From the NCBI GenBank assembly GCA_027972325.1, contig JAPMOS010000016.1, positions 62,001 to 126,000 of the forward strand: a stretch of 64,000 nt of DNA, in the 5' to 3' direction. Below are positions 32,880 to 44,507 of this stretch, piece by piece. The DNA comes from Paratrimastix pyriformis (lineage: Eukaryota > Preaxostyla > Paratrimastigidae). The notes under the pieces were generated by a model, which saw only the letters and a program-made list of their open reading frames with translations, did not search any database and was not told the DNA's origin. Within the stretch, counting starts at the first letter, position 1; each line of letters opens with the position of its first letter. The translations under genes and the position numbers were made by a program.

Positions 32880-35800
32880 ATGCAGAGGGCTCTGTCGTCA
32901 ATGGCTGCTCTTGCAAGTGGCCGATACATTGGGTGTGCTTGAACGCTTCGTGGGACGGACTGCGAAGTGTATCTCCGCCCACTGATCGGACACGGTCCCA
33001 ACCCAACCATATCGGACAGAGTCGGGTTCGGGTTCGAGTCCCGGTGCCCATTGTTTTGCCCTTTTCCCCCCTTCCTCTCTCTCGGCACGGACGTTCGGTG
33101 GCGAGGGCGGCGAGGCACTCGGCAGCCGTGCGGACGGCAGCCGCGTGGGGCAACTCGAGACAGGCGGCCAGGGCCTGGAGCCCCCCGACGGTCCCCATCT
33201 CGACCTGCGCAGCAGCAGCGCACCCGCCCCCATCCCATGATCCGTGAAAGCGCCAACATCAAGGGGCGGACGCCTATACACGACTCGCTCCAAGGGACAC
33301 GTGGCGAGCGAGCGGAGGACGGTTCGCGGGATGATGGGGGTGACCGGGCATGCGATTGGAGCGGTGGCGGACCTTGGCCGCGGGGAGGCGGCAGAGGAGC
33401 TGGATGGCTCTGAGCAGGTACGCGGTCATGGCCAGCCGGTGGTCGTTCTCCCGGGACGCAGAGGCAGAGGGGCCCCCCGGCGGCTCCTCGCGACCGGCAG
33501 GCTCCTCGAGGGCATCCAGATCTGCGCCACCGCGAATCGGGCATGGTATGACCAGCACGGATCGTCATGAACCCCCATCGGCCGACTGTGAGGGAGGCCG
33601 TGCGTCTGGGTGGGGGGGCGGCGGGGGGGGCGGACCCTGGAGCTGGATCCGGTCCTGGAGGGACTTAATGTAGGCGGCCTGGTAGTGGGCCGCCAGACGG
33701 ACGAGCACCGCCAGGGCGCCCTCCCGCAGCCTGGCCAGGCCCTCCTCGTGGTGCGCCCCCGCAGCCTCCAGCCGCCACACGCCACGTCAGCAGCCGCAAG
33801 ATGGGGCCGGGGTGGGGGGGGGGGGGGGGGGGGGGGGGGGAGGCCGACCTGGTATGCCCTGCGGCGGGCGTGGAGGGCCTCGAGGCCGAGGGCGCTGGCC
33901 ATGGAGACCTCCTCGGGCCGGCCCCGCTCGCCCAGGGCCACCCGCACCGTGATCGTCTGGCAGCCTGCAGCCCCGGCACCCGCGCCCATCCGTGAGGATG
34001 GTCTGGGCACGGACATGGGCCTGGGCGTGTGGGCATACGAGGGGGCGGACCCTCGTCGGCAGCCATGAGGGCGACCGCGTGGGCGGCCCAGCGGCCCACG
34101 AAGGGGTCGGGCGAGCCCAGGAGGCTCTCCAGGAGCAGCTCCATCAGGCCCGCCTGCCGCAGCACGGCCCGGTTGGGCACTGCAGACCATCCCACGGGCC
34201 GGGGGGACGGACGGCCAGGTGGAGGGTCAGAGGGGGTGCACTGGGGCAGCGGCGGTGCGGGTGGACCGGAGGCGGGGCGAGGTGGCGGGCGGACCGTGCT
34301 GCCCCCAGCGGATGCACCGATCGAGGGCCTCGAGGCAATCCTCCGCCCCCGCCAGGCCCTGCGGACACCGGCCCGTGGCGGACGCGAGGAGGTGGGTGGG
34401 GGTGACGACGATGGTAATTTCGCGGGGCATGGCGGGCGGGCGGGCGGGGGCGGGGCAGGGGGACGGGGCAGGGCAGGGCAGGTGGCGGACCCGCATCCAC
34501 TCGACGTGGCGCCTGGCGAGGGCCAGCGACATGGGCTCCCCGTGGAGGGTCGCGAGCCCCCGCGGAGCCGAGCTGGGCGTCCCGGGGGCCCCCGCGCCCT
34601 GGGGGGGTGGCGTCAAGGCGGGCAGGCCGCCCCCGCCCCGAGCGCCGCCGTCCCAGCCGGAGCCGGGGGCCGACGGGGCGGCCAATGGGGTCAGTTGGTG
34701 GGGGGGAGGGAGGGCGCCCCGGGGGCTCGCGGGGGTGGCGGTGGGAGAGGTGATCCGGGAGGGGGCGTGCGCCAGGGCGGGCGGCGAGGTGGGGCAGCCG
34801 GAATCCAGCGACCCGTCCAGCGGCCCCGGCAGCGGCAGCGAGACCGAAAGCGACTGGGGGGGTGGGGGTGAGGGTGATGGGGGGGGGGGGCCATCAGACA
34901 CAAGGACACCGAACAGGCGACGCCACCCCCAGAACCCCAAATGGCAACAACGCCCACACGTCGGCAATCAGCGATCAATTCGTCAAGATCGGATGACCCC
35001 CCCTCCCCCCCGACAGGGGGTGGTGGCGACCTGGGAGCGCCAGTGTGGGGGCGCCTGCATGGCCCGATGCAGTCGCTGGATGGCGACGGTGGCGGGGGAA
35101 GCCGCTGGGGGGCTGCGGGGCCGGGGCTGCCGAGGCAGGGCGGCCAGGTGCGCCCGCAGGAGGGCCATCTCTCCCAGCAGCGCATCGACGGCAGGCTGGG
35201 CCGCCACCCGGCCACGCAGCTCGGCCAGGGCCTGACGAGAGACCCGTGACCCGACCCGACGAGATCCGAGGGGCAGCAGCCGAGAGCAGCCGTGAGAACC
35301 GTTGGGCGGCGGAAAAGGGGGCGGCAACTCAGATGGGTGTGGATATCGATATCGCCCCCATCCACTTCCACCCCTCGCCGCGTGGGCGGCAATCGGAGTC
35401 GTGATCAACGTGTGCCGGCCGCTGTGGCCAGCCAGTCGTGGCCCTGGGGGGCATCCAGACCGCATCCCGTTGGCGCAGGTCGGCCTGGTGGCGCCTGCGG
35501 GCCTCGCCCAGGGCCCGGTCCACCTCGGCCTCGGCATGGGCCTTCAGGGCCGCCACCTCGGCCTGAGCCCCCCCAACACCGCCACCCATCCGCCATCCCC
35601 CCAGACACCCACCGCCCACCACCACCGTTCCCACCGCAGGCAACAACGTGAGGGCGGTCTCGTCCCCCGGGGAAGCGGGACTCGCGGCAGGCCGATCGGT
35701 GGGGGCGGGCGGACCTCGAGGCGGGTGATCTTGTTGCGGGCGGCGGCCTCGGCCTTGGCCACAGCGTGGACGAGCTCCCTGCGGCCACCCGCCCACGCAG

Positions 35801-38800
35801 CCCCAAACCGGTGATGGGCCCCCGGCTCATCTGCACAGGCTTCCTCCATCCCCCCCCCCCCCACCCCCCCCCCCCCCGGCAACCCGTGTGGGGTGCGTGG
35901 ATGAGGGCATGGTAGCGGACCTGGCGTGGGCCTCCCTCGCCTGCTGCATGGCGGCCTGCTGGTCGCGGAGGGCGGTCGTCACCTCGGCGAGGCGCCTCTG
36001 CAGCTCCCGCGCCCCCTCCGCCTGGCCACCGCCCCCGTCCCGGTCCCGGTGCTCGGGGGGGCGAGGCGAGGGCGAGCGGCGGCTGGTGGGCGGCCGGGTC
36101 GCCTCGACTGCCTTCCGGGCGGCCGCGAGCTGCTCGCGAAGATCCGCCTCCCGCTCGGCGGCAGCCTGCCACCCCCCAGGAGGGCCGGCGGTGGGCGGGT
36201 GAGGCTGGGGGTCGGATGAGGTGGGGGGCGGGTGCGGCGAGGGATGGCTGGGTGGCGGACGTCGAGGCGCCGCTCGAGGTCGGCGATGGTGCGCCCGTGG
36301 GCCGCGCAGGCCGACTCGGGTTGGGCCTGCAGCCTGGCCAGCTGCACCTCGAGCTCGCTCAGCCGCGGCTGCAACCACCACAGAACCGCCAGTGGGGAGG
36401 CCAGGTGGTGAGGCCCGTGATGAGGCCGTGATGAGGAGAGGCCCGTGATGAGGCCCGTGATGGCAGGCGGCAGGCAGGTGGGCGGGTCGGGGGGCCGGCA
36501 GGGGGCTGCGGCAGACGGTGAGGGCGAGGTGGGGCGAGGCCTTGGCCGCCAAGTCAGCTGGCCGGAATTCGGCAGACCGCTGCGCGCCCAGGGTCTGCGA
36601 GCCGGGAAGGTGGCAGCAGGCCGCACCAGGGATGGGGGCGTGACGAAGACGTCGCGTGTATTGGGGAATGGGGAATGGGGGGTTGGGAACGGGGACGGGG
36701 TTGGGAGCGGGGTTGGCGGAGGGGCCTGACCAGGGCCAGCTGGTGCTGCAGCTCGGTGGCGTGCTCCCGCAAGCGGCCCTCCTCGGCCTCGTGTCGCTCG
36801 GCCTGCGCGTGCGCGGAGTGGGCAGATCCATGTGTGGGTGTGTGGGTGCGTGGGGGGTGGGCAGATCCATGTGTGGGTGTGTGGGTGCGTGGGGGTGGGC
36901 AGATTCATGTGTGGGTGCGCGCCCGGGCGAGGCGGCAGGGACGGCTCGCGAGGGGCAGGGGCGAGGCAGGGCAGGGTGAGCGCCCCCCCCCCCCCCTCCC
37001 TCCTGGTGGGTTCGTGGCCCTCGGGGGTGGGGGTGGGGGTGGGGTGGGGGTGGGGTGGGGGTGGGGGGGGGGGGGGGGGCACGGGGAGATGGCAGGGCAG
37101 GGCAGGGCGCGGGACCTCCTTGATGATTTCTTGCTCGAGGAGGGCCGTCCGGTGGGCGGCCGTCTGCAGGTCGGCCTCGAGGTCGGCCGTCCGCTGCTCG
37201 CTGGCCTGCAGGCGCTGCTGGGCTCGGGCCAGGGCGCCCCGGCTCTGCTCGTCCGCGGCCGCGTACTCGGCGCACAGGTGCCGCGCATCGGCCTCGTACC
37301 GCGCCAGCTGGTCCCACGAGGCACAGCCACAGCCACAGCCACAGCCACACCACCAAACAACCGGAGGGGCCAGCCAGGAGGATGTCGTCCGCTGGGGGTT
37401 TTGCAGGCTGGAGGGTCATGCATGCTGGGGGGGGGGGGGGTGGACCTTCTTCTGGAGCATCTCCACCTCGGCCGTGCGGCTGCCCTGGGCGCCCGCGGCC
37501 TGGCCCTCGAGGAAGGCAATCCGTGCCCGCATCTGGGCGGCCTCGGCCTGGGCGGCCTCGTCTCGGGCGTCGAGGGACCGCTGGTGGGCCCGCTCGCTGG
37601 CCGCCTGCTGGGCCCGCAGCCTGTCGAGCTCGTTCCGGGCGGGGGCAACCTCGGCCAGCCGGGTGGCAAGGGCCGCGTTGGCCGTCTGGAGCGTCTTGGC
37701 TTCCTGTGAGGCGCGGGGAGGGGAGGGGAGAGCCCAGATGAGCAGTGGCACTGAAGAAGCAGATGAAGAAGAAGAAGGAGGAGGAGGAGGGAGAGGAGGA
37801 CGAGGAGGACGAGGAGGACGAGGAGGAGGGGGTGAGAACGGGCCAGCTGGGCCTGCTGCAGGGCGGCCGTCTGGCGCTCGAGGGCCGCCACCCGTGCCTG
37901 CGAGGCCCTCAGGCTCTCCGTCGTCTGGCGCAGCGTCTCTCGTAGCTCGGTCACCTCCTGCACCACCCCAGCAGCCCGCGTCAGGAAATGGAACAGGGGA
38001 GGGCGGGCGGACGGGGTGGCGGGGGTGGCGGGGGGGCAGCGGCGGCACGGACCTTGGCATGGGCCAGCTGGAGGCGCTCGCCCGTGGTGCGGCTGGCGGC
38101 GAGGTCCCCCTCGAGCCCGCGGACGCGCATGCTCAGCCCCTGGGCCTGCTTGATCAGGTCCTGGATCTTCTCGGCAGACTGGCGCGACCCGGGCGGTGGC
38201 TCCCCCCCAAGGGGCGGAGATGACGCGGGCGGAAGCTGCCTGGGCGCTGGAGGTGGCGGTTCGCGCTTGGGAATATTGGAGAGGAGGGTTTGGTGCTCGA
38301 GGCGCAGCTGGGCGAGCGTCCTGAACGCCGAACGAATGTCGAATGTGAGGGGCCAGGGGAGGGAAGGCAGAGGGGGGACAGACTCAGTCGTCTGGGAAAA
38401 AGCCTGCTGCATTCTTTCTTTCTCTCTTTGGGCACGCGCAAGTTCTTCCTAAGGGCCGGATTAAGACAAACCACCCGCCGGCGGGCGGCTGACAAACCTT
38501 GAAATCCGATTTGATTTTTTCGATCTCGACTTGGTGGGCCCGCGTCATCACATCCATTGTACGTCGCTCGGTATCGTTGGCTTCGCGGGCCATGGCTCGT
38601 AGCCGGTCAATTTCAGCTCGCAGACGCTCAATTTCTTTCTCGCGCTCCGGAGAACCTGGCAAAACCCATTTCACGGAGGAGTCTGGTTGACTTTTGCCTT
38701 GGGCAGTGGCATCTGAAGCGATCCGGTCAGCGCTTTCGGGGAACACCTCTCGAGCTTTCAAACTGTCACGAATTAGCCGATCCGACACTTCGGTTCTTCT

Positions 38801-38824
38801 CGCTCTCTTCGTGAACGCCACCAC
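28556..38824 (-). CDS. Very large coiled-coil plus armadillo-type protein
   Basis: A chain of about 25 exons on the minus strand. The N-terminal half (38824 to about 35000) is coiled coil: EREKEIERLRAEIDRLRA, EELARAQREKERMQQ, VTELRETLRQTTESL, NELDRLRAQQAASERA, RTADLEADLQTAAHR, LSELEVQLARLQAQ and QRRLAEVTTALRDQQ. A Ser-Pro-rich part follows (about 34850-34500). The C-terminal half has ARM-like helices, for example LMELLLESLLGSPDPFVGRW, LQALAACLELPHAAAVRTA, LLKRTFDVATQQACLTCLIR, AVPLFMTAVADPDPTVAAYA and VPQLVRMMHGLTSLDVLRD, then Pro-rich exons and the end SGTQSLPT with TAA. Many donors are GTCCGC or GTCCGT. No ATG opens the first exon; the first in-frame ATG is at 38593. Two adjacent genes, split near 34900, cannot be excluded. 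No family name fits. Confidence 0.55.
32294..32453. repeat. (GTGGGGAC)n octamer array, about 20 copies
   Basis: Nearly perfect 8-base minisatellite in an intron of the coiled-coil/ARM gene, after the exon ending ATLGTLLLSG. Homopolymer G tracts of about 30 (32849-32878) and 27 (33814-33840) lie in nearby introns of the same gene. Confidence 0.95.
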
Positions 38825-38830
38825 TCGAAG

Positions 38831-39785
38831 ATGGACGATGAATTAGTGGATCCGGTGATTTTACAGCTTGAATGTGATGGCGATCACCCTAACGATGATC
38901 TGAAGCATCTCGTTGCCGACCTGCGGAGTTCGGGCATGCCAGACCACGAGCTGTTCATGTTCGCAAAAGAACAAATCGCAGAACTCAAGAAAAAGCCAGC
39001 GTCTGTGTTTGACCTATTTTTGGGCAACTTTTTTATGATTTATTTATTTCTTTTTCTCGACAGCGTTTCTGGTCCACCCCCTGCGAAGCCAGCCTCCCCG
39101 CCCCCTCCAGCGAAGCCGGCCCTTCCTGCCATTCCGTTGCGGCGCGTCATCACGCCTCGGCAAGCGCACCTTCTCCGTGGCAAGGAGCCAACAGGTTCTT
39201 TTCACATCAATTCCCCGAATCGACGCATTGACCTGCTTTAATAGAACCTAAGCCCGACGAAGCCGCCACTGGAACGCCAGCCCCCGTGGTGCTCGATGCG
39301 AGCAAGGATCAACTTCCATGTCTATTGTTTTTTTTCTCCCCCTGTTCTTCTTAACGACCATCTGCGGCCACGCCCCAGTGACTGCCCTTCCGTTGGGCCG
39401 GACCCGGAGCAAGCGGAGCGGTCACCATCTCTCGCACCCGGCCGATGTTCCCCCGGCCACGGCGGTGGCCGTTTCTTCGACGCCCCTCGCGGAGTCGCTG
39501 GCCGGGCTCACCGTCTCCGCCGCTGCTCCGCCCGCCCCGACGACCGCTCCCACCCCGGCCAAGCCCGCCGCAGCGAAGCCCGCCGCGAAGCCCGCCGCGA
39601 AGCCCGCCGCGAAGCCCGCCGCGAAGCCTGCCACAAAAAAGAAGGCCGAGAGCGGCGACGAGGAGAGCAGCGCCGAGGAGGAGGAGCTCGACAAGGACGA
39701 GGATGATGATGATGATGATGATGACGATGACGATGCGACCCTCTCCACATACAGCGGCAACCTCAGCGACGACCACGACGACTAG
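38831..39785 (+). CDS. Acidic protein of unknown function with AAKP repeats
   Basis: The ATG at 38831 lies six bases from the open frame of the minus-strand coiled-coil gene. Exon 1 encodes a helical N terminus (MDDELVDPVILQLECDG, DLKHLVADLRSSG, ELFMFAKEQIAELKKK). T-rich introns starting GTCTGT (about 39001), GTTCTT (about 39198) and GTCTAT (about 39319) separate Pro-rich exons (PPPAKPASPPPPAKPA, EPKPDEAATGTPAPVV). The last exon has about five AAKP units (39578-39628), a KKK patch and a long D/E run. The frame ends LSDDHDD plus TAG at 39783-39785, but that TAG overlaps a perfect GTCCGC donor (39785-39790), so the gene may run on into the DUF3626 exons. The function is not recognised. Confidence 0.55.
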
Positions 39786-39905
39786 TCCGCGTGCCCGTCC
39801 CTTCGTCTCCCAACTCCACTCGGCCCGCTCACCGCCCGGGGCTCCTCTGATCGGCTGGTTGGATAGCGGCATCGCGGACGAGGACCTCTTCGCGACAGGC
39901 CCCAG

Positions 39906-42217
39906 ATGCCCCTCCCGGTGGTCGACCGGGACCCCAACGCCTACGACAAGGTCCGTGCGTCAGCCACATGGCCCCTTGGGCCCGACAACCGTCCACACCA
40001 TCGGGGCTCGTGGATTTGGCTCGGTTCGGTTTGGCGGCGCAGGAGAAGCTTCCTGCCGCCCGTCAACGAGCTGCGGGCCATGGACTGGCTGACCCCTTGC
40101 AGGCCGAGGCCGTGCGCTACGTGGCCTCTCAGGCCCGCCCGGTCCGCGCCCCACCGCCCCGCTCCTGCCCTTGGCTGCGCCCCCCCCCCCCCCCCCCCCC
40201 CTCCTCCTCCTCCTCCCCAACGCACCCGCAGCTGCAGTCACAGGCCTTCCCCTTTGGGCCCGTCAAGACGTTCGTCGACCATTCCGTTCGCTCCTCTTCC
40301 CTTTGTGGGGCGCGTCAATCGGCGCACGTCGCAGCGGTCCGAGGCCGCCTACAATGCTGTCCTCCAGCGGGCCAAGGGGCTGCACTTCTCCGAGAAGGAG
40401 CTCAAGCTCACCCCGCTACATCCGCGACGAGGTCCCGCCCCGCCCCCGCCACCACCCCCGTCATCACCCTGCCACCTGCCACCTGCCCCCTGCCACCTGC
40501 CACCTGCCACCTGCCCCCTGCCACCTGCCCCCTGCCACCTGCCACCTGCCACGGGCCCTTGCGTTCGCTCATGTTCCGCTGACCCCTCGACGACGACCCT
40601 CCCGCCCGCAGGCGCCCATCATTGTGCACTTCCACGCGGACCGGATCCTGGGGGTGCTGCTGAACGACACCCACCTGCGGAACCAGTTCGACACGGGCAC
40701 CAGCTGCGGGTATCTCAACAACCAGGTGCGGGTCGAGTGGGAGGACACCCTCTTCAACAAAATCTACACCAAGAGCTGCTCGGGCTTCGACCGGGTCAAG
40801 TACGGCGGTCCGCATCGCCCCCGCCGCCTGCCCCGCGCATCCCGGCCCTCACCTGCCCCTTCGTGCGCTCATCATTCTCCCCCTGCTGGCGCCGAATATC
40901 CGGCCACGGTGCTGCGCACTCCCTCTGGTCTTCTGGCGTGGGCCACAGTCCTGAACATTGTCCGTCCCCTGCAGCCATGGCCCTCCCTCGGCCTCCCCTG
41001 CCCTGCCCTGCCCTGCCCTGCCCTGCCCTGCCCTGCCCTGCCCCTCACTCACCCTCCCCCGCGGCCCTTTGTCCGCTCCAGGTCAACGACCCCTGCGGGG
41101 TCAAGTGCTGCAGCCAGTACGGCGAGAGCTACCTGCTGCTGCGCAACGTCCGCCTGCGGACCAGCTTCGCCAACGAGGACACGGGCGGCGGCGAGCACGA
41201 GCTGGCCAGGTCTCTCCCCTCCTCTCCCCTCCTCTCCCCCCGCCCGACTCTGCGTGCCCCGACTTGCCCCCCCTCCCTCCCGCCAGGCGGACGGAGATGC
41301 TCACTTTCACCACTCGGGGGGTTCGGTTGGGGGTCGGGCGGGTCTTTGGGGGCTCATCAGCTGCGAGTACTACTGCCACGTGCTCAACCGGTTCTCGGAC
41401 CCCGAGCTGGTGGCCGTGCTGGAGGTCGGCTCGGGCCGGGTGCCCTTCCGCGACAGCTCCTGCATCGGCTCGTACAAGGCCCGCCTCCTGCCCCCTGCCC
41501 CCTGCCCCCCATCCGTTGCCCTCGTGCACAAACCCGCGGACAGCCCGAACTGATCACGCTTGGCGTGGGGCCGGGTGGGGTTGGCGCAGGAGGTGCAGAT
41601 CCACGGGGAGATCCGCCTCGATCGGGACGTGGAGGCGGTCTTCCTGGCCCAGCGGCACAAGGACCACGGCGGCCTCCCCGTGGCCGAGTTCGGCCGCAAG
41701 AAGGGCTGCCCCATGTCCGTTCGGCGCACTCCCTCTCCCCCCCTCCTTCCCCCTCCTTCCTCCCTCCCTCCTTCCCTCCTCCTTCCCCCTCCCTCCTTCC
41801 CCCCCTCCTCCTTCCCCCTCCCTCCTTCCCCCTCCCTCCTTCCCTCCTCCTTCCCTTCCTCCTTCCCCCCCCACCCATCTACCCACCCCAACAGCCCTCT
41901 GCCCTCCCTCGCCACCCCCGATCCGATCCGACTTCTCCATTCCCCACGGCGCCAGGGTTTTCATCGACCCCGACCGGCCTCTGCCCCGGGCCACCCCCGC
42001 CCCCACCCCCACCGAGTCGAGCGCCACCACCACCCCGGCCCCAGAGGACGCACCGGCCGACACGCCCGAGACCGGCGGGGGCAGCGGGCGGGCGGGCGGG
42101 CGGCCGCGGGTCCGACCGGGCGGCGCGGAGGCGTGGGCGGGCGGGTCCGACCGTGGCCGCGGCGGGGCCGACCGGGGCGGCCGCGGGGGGCGTGGACGTG
42201 GGCGGGGGGCCAAGTGA
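39906..42217 (+). CDS. DUF3626 domain protein
   Basis: Exons by frame: MPLPVVDRDPNAYDK (39906-39950, donor GTCCGT), AEAVRYVASQARP (donor GTCCGC), AFPFGPVKTFVDH, SEAAYNAVLQRAKGLHF, then the core VHFHADRILG, NQFDTGTSCGYLNNQVRVEW, LFNKIYTKSC and FDRVKYG (donor GTCCGC near 40811), GVKCCSQYGESYLLLRNVRL, YYCHVLNRFSDPEL and VQIHGEIRLDRDVEAVFL. It ends in a Gly-Arg-rich RGG-like tail (GGRGGRGRGRGAK, TGA). The order HFHxDR, QFxTGTSxG, RVxWE, YG, then QxHGxxxLxxDVEA is what I know from DUF3626, a family seen mostly in bacteria and without an assigned reaction that I can name. The first ATG could also be internal to a longer gene starting at 38831. Confidence 0.7.
40468..40552. repeat. (CCACCTG/CCCCCTG)n intron repeat
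   Basis: About twelve 7-base units in an intron of the DUF3626 gene, just before the exon VHFHADRILG. Another intron of this gene holds (CCCTG)n at 40996-41040. Confidence 0.85.
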
Positions 42218-42396
42218 CGACCGTACCAGCTGCTGCTGTTTGCGGCGGGCCCGCTGGGTTCCGCCATCATCCGGAATACTTCTCTCTTGGTGGGGCCCGG
42301 CCCCCCCTCGGCTTGTAATCATCTTCTTCGTCTTCTCCTCTTCTTCTTCGTTGTCTCGTCTTCTTCTTTGAGGTGCGAGAGGTGGTTGCGCGCGGC

Positions 42397-43727
42397 TCAT
42401 CGGATCGGGTGGAATGGGATCTGGGGGATGGAGGGGAAGGGGGGGAGAGGGATGGGTCCTCCCAGAGGGCCCGGCAAACCCTTCCAGAAGGTGCCGCCGG
42501 TGCCCTCGAGGGAGGTCAAACTCCTCGTGCGGAGAAGGAGGGGGAGGGGGGGCGGTGTGTGTGTGGGTGTGCTGTGGATGCAGCACCCGCCCTTCTTCTT
42601 CTCGGCGGGCGGCAGGGGCGCCTGCCCGGTGGCGGTGGCGGTGGCGGTGGCCTCCAGCTCATGCTGCGGGTGGTTGACGATCTCCGCCCGGACGCCGTGC
42701 TGGGGGGGAAACGGTAAGGATGAGGGTGAGGGTGAGGCCGGGGGAGGCGCGGACCCCGGCCATCTCGAGCTCGGGCTTGGAGAGGGTCACCCCGGAGAGG
42801 TGGGCCGCGATGCGGAACATGGTCGCGTGGACGTTATCGCCCGTCTTGGCCGACCTGCCCCCAGCCAGCACGAAGGAGTGGTGACGATCCCTGTGGGGGC
42901 GAGGGCGGGGGCGAGGGCAGGGGCGGGGGCGGGGGCGGGGGCGAGGGCGAGGGCGAGGGCGAGGGCGAGGGCCGGACATGAAGAAGGGGTGGATGCCGTT
43001 GTCGGCGGCGAACTTGTTGTGCTTGTCGAGCTTGACCGTCCGCAGGTGGCTCAGGTCGGCTGGCGAGGGGCAAGGTCAGATCGTGGAGGAGGCAGAAGCA
43101 GTCGGTGTGATGAAGCAGGAGCCGGCACCAGATGGGGGAGGGGCAGGGGATTGAAGGAGGGGATTGAATGAGGGGATTGAAGGAGGAGACGGACTTTTGT
43201 TGCCCACCAAAACCATGAAGGGCATCGGCTCCCCCTGGAATGTCCGCCGCACAAGCATAAGCCAATCTTCCAAGTTTTGGAAGGTCTGGTAAGAAGTAAT
43301 ATCATAACAGAAGAGAACGGCATTGGCCCCATAAATGTACTTTGTGATCATTTTTGAGCCGATGGTTTGCCCACCAATATCCCAAATGGAGAGGGCGCAC
43401 TCCGTGGTTGCTGCAACAAGAACGAAGATTCAAGCTGCCGAACAGCGAGACAGAACAGCAGACGGGTCAGCTGGAGGCGCTTAATGAAGAAATCCACACC
43501 AATAGTCTGTTTGTAATTTTTCGCAAAGTCGTCTTCGGTGAATCTGGAAACAATGCTGGTCTTTCCAACAGCACCGTCACCCAGGAGAACCACCTTAAAA
43601 TTGAGATGCTCAATCTCGTCTTCTGGCTCTAGGGAAAAAAGGATGTGTGGTTATATCGTGCCAATTCCTGCTCCGAACCAGAGTCCTCAGGAGAAGCCGC
43701 AGGAGGTGGAGGCGGTTCAGTGGACAT
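42397..43727 (-). CDS. RAB28: RAB28 small GTPase with extended C terminus
   Basis: Six exons joined in phase: 43727-43679, 43628-43464, 43410-43195, 43059-42978, 42854-42755 and 42699-42397 (304 residues). The start [20 protein letters not shown] is followed by the P-loop GDGAVGKTS, switch [11 protein letters not shown], and [10 protein letters not shown] in switch II, where RAB28 has DIGGQ and not [27 protein letters not shown], the NKTD motif (split by an intron) and SAKTG follow. RAB28 works with BBSome/IFT traffic in cilia, so this supports a flagellated cell. Donors are GTTCGG, GTCTGC, GTCCGT, GTCCGG and GTCCGC. Oddly, the tail has [10 protein letters not shown] but then runs about 50 more Pro-rich residues to a TGA, so no terminal CaaX is visible. 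An unrecognised last intron (GTGCTG right at this point) is possible. Confidence 0.9.
42895..42972. repeat. (GGGCGA/GGGGGC)n intron repeat
   Basis: Hexamer-type G-rich array in the RAB28 intron between the exons ending HPFFM and starting SAKTG. Confidence 0.8.
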
Positions 43728-43889
43728 TTCAAAACCCAAGCAGAGTCGACTGACACAGGGGCAAGGAGGCTGCATTATTGTTCTGCTGATCTGTCAAGAC
43801 TGGGCGCCTCTGTGTCCAGAACGAATTGGAGATTCCATCTGGCAATGGATGAAGGAAAAGAACAGAAGAAACATCAGGAAAAATAACGC

Positions 43890-44507
43890 TTAATCGTCTT
43901 CGGCGCCTTGGGCTCGCTTCTTCCGCAGAGGCTTGTTCTTGCCACCCTTCTTGCCCTTCCCCGCTGCTGGTTTGCTCCCATCACCTTCTCCAGCAGCCTC
44001 GTCTCGTGGGGGCCGGGGAGCCTTGGGACGTGGGGCTGGCTTGTCATCCTCCTCCTCGGATTCGGCAAAGAGGGCGGCCATCTCGGGGTCCTCCTCGTCC
44101 TTGTGGGCTGGCGCAGCCTTCTTGGAAGGGCGGCCCATACGTTGGTTGAGTTCGGCCTCGAAAGGATCCATCTCTGCCTCGCTCACGACATCATCATCAC
44201 TCTCGTCCTTCTCGCCTGCCGCCCCGGTACCCAGCATAATTTTCTCCAGCTCATCCAGAGCATCTCCGACCGTCTTTGGTGCCTCTTCCTGGGCCACATT
44301 CGGGTGCCGGATCTGCTTGCCCGTGTGGATGGAGATTTGGGGTGGTGCCACTTGCCGTTTGGTCTCGTCTCGAGGGAGATCCAAAAGGGCTGTTCGGTCA
44401 AGCAGTTTCAGTAAAGCAGCGCGCCGATTCGGTGATGCAACGGCAGCAGTGGAAAATTGGGGGGCCGCCCCAACCGAAGAAATTTTCTGAAAAACAAGAT
44501 GATACAA
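43890..44507 (-). CDS. Acidic/basic low-complexity protein, unknown
   Basis: An open frame containing PNRRAALLKLLDRTALLDLP, QISIHTGKQIRHPNVAQEE, DALDELEKIMLGTGAAGEK, an acidic stretch (ESDDDVVSEAEMDPFEAEL), SEEEDDKPAPRPK and a basic tail (GKGKKGGKNKPLRKKRA), ending at a TAA at 43890. The mixed acidic/basic composition suggests a nuclear or nucleolar protein, but this is inference. The frame extends upstream of 44507 (RLYPFPCAKTRLYHLVFQ) without an ATG; the nearest upstream ATG on this strand, at 44742, would need one or two introns starting GTCTCT or GTCCCC. An opposing + strand frame from an ATG at 44528 competes for the same DNA. Confidence 0.5.
   Translation of the reverse strand: MYHLVFQKISSVGAAPQFSTAAVASPNRRAALLKLLDRTALLDLPRDETKRQVAPPQISIHTGKQIRHPNVAQEEAPKTVGDALDELEKIMLGTGAAGEKDESDDDVVSEAEMDPFEAELNQRMGRPSKKAAPAHKDEEDPEMAALFAESEEEDDKPAPRPKAPRPPRDEAAGEGDGSKPAAGKGKKGGKNKPLRKKRAQGAEDD

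Noticed and set aside
33031-33041. GGTTCGAGTCC, a perfect tRNA B box followed by a pairing 3' arm
   Set aside because: No matching acceptor 5' strand or D arm could be found at tRNA spacing upstream; it lies in an intron of the coiled-coil/ARM gene.
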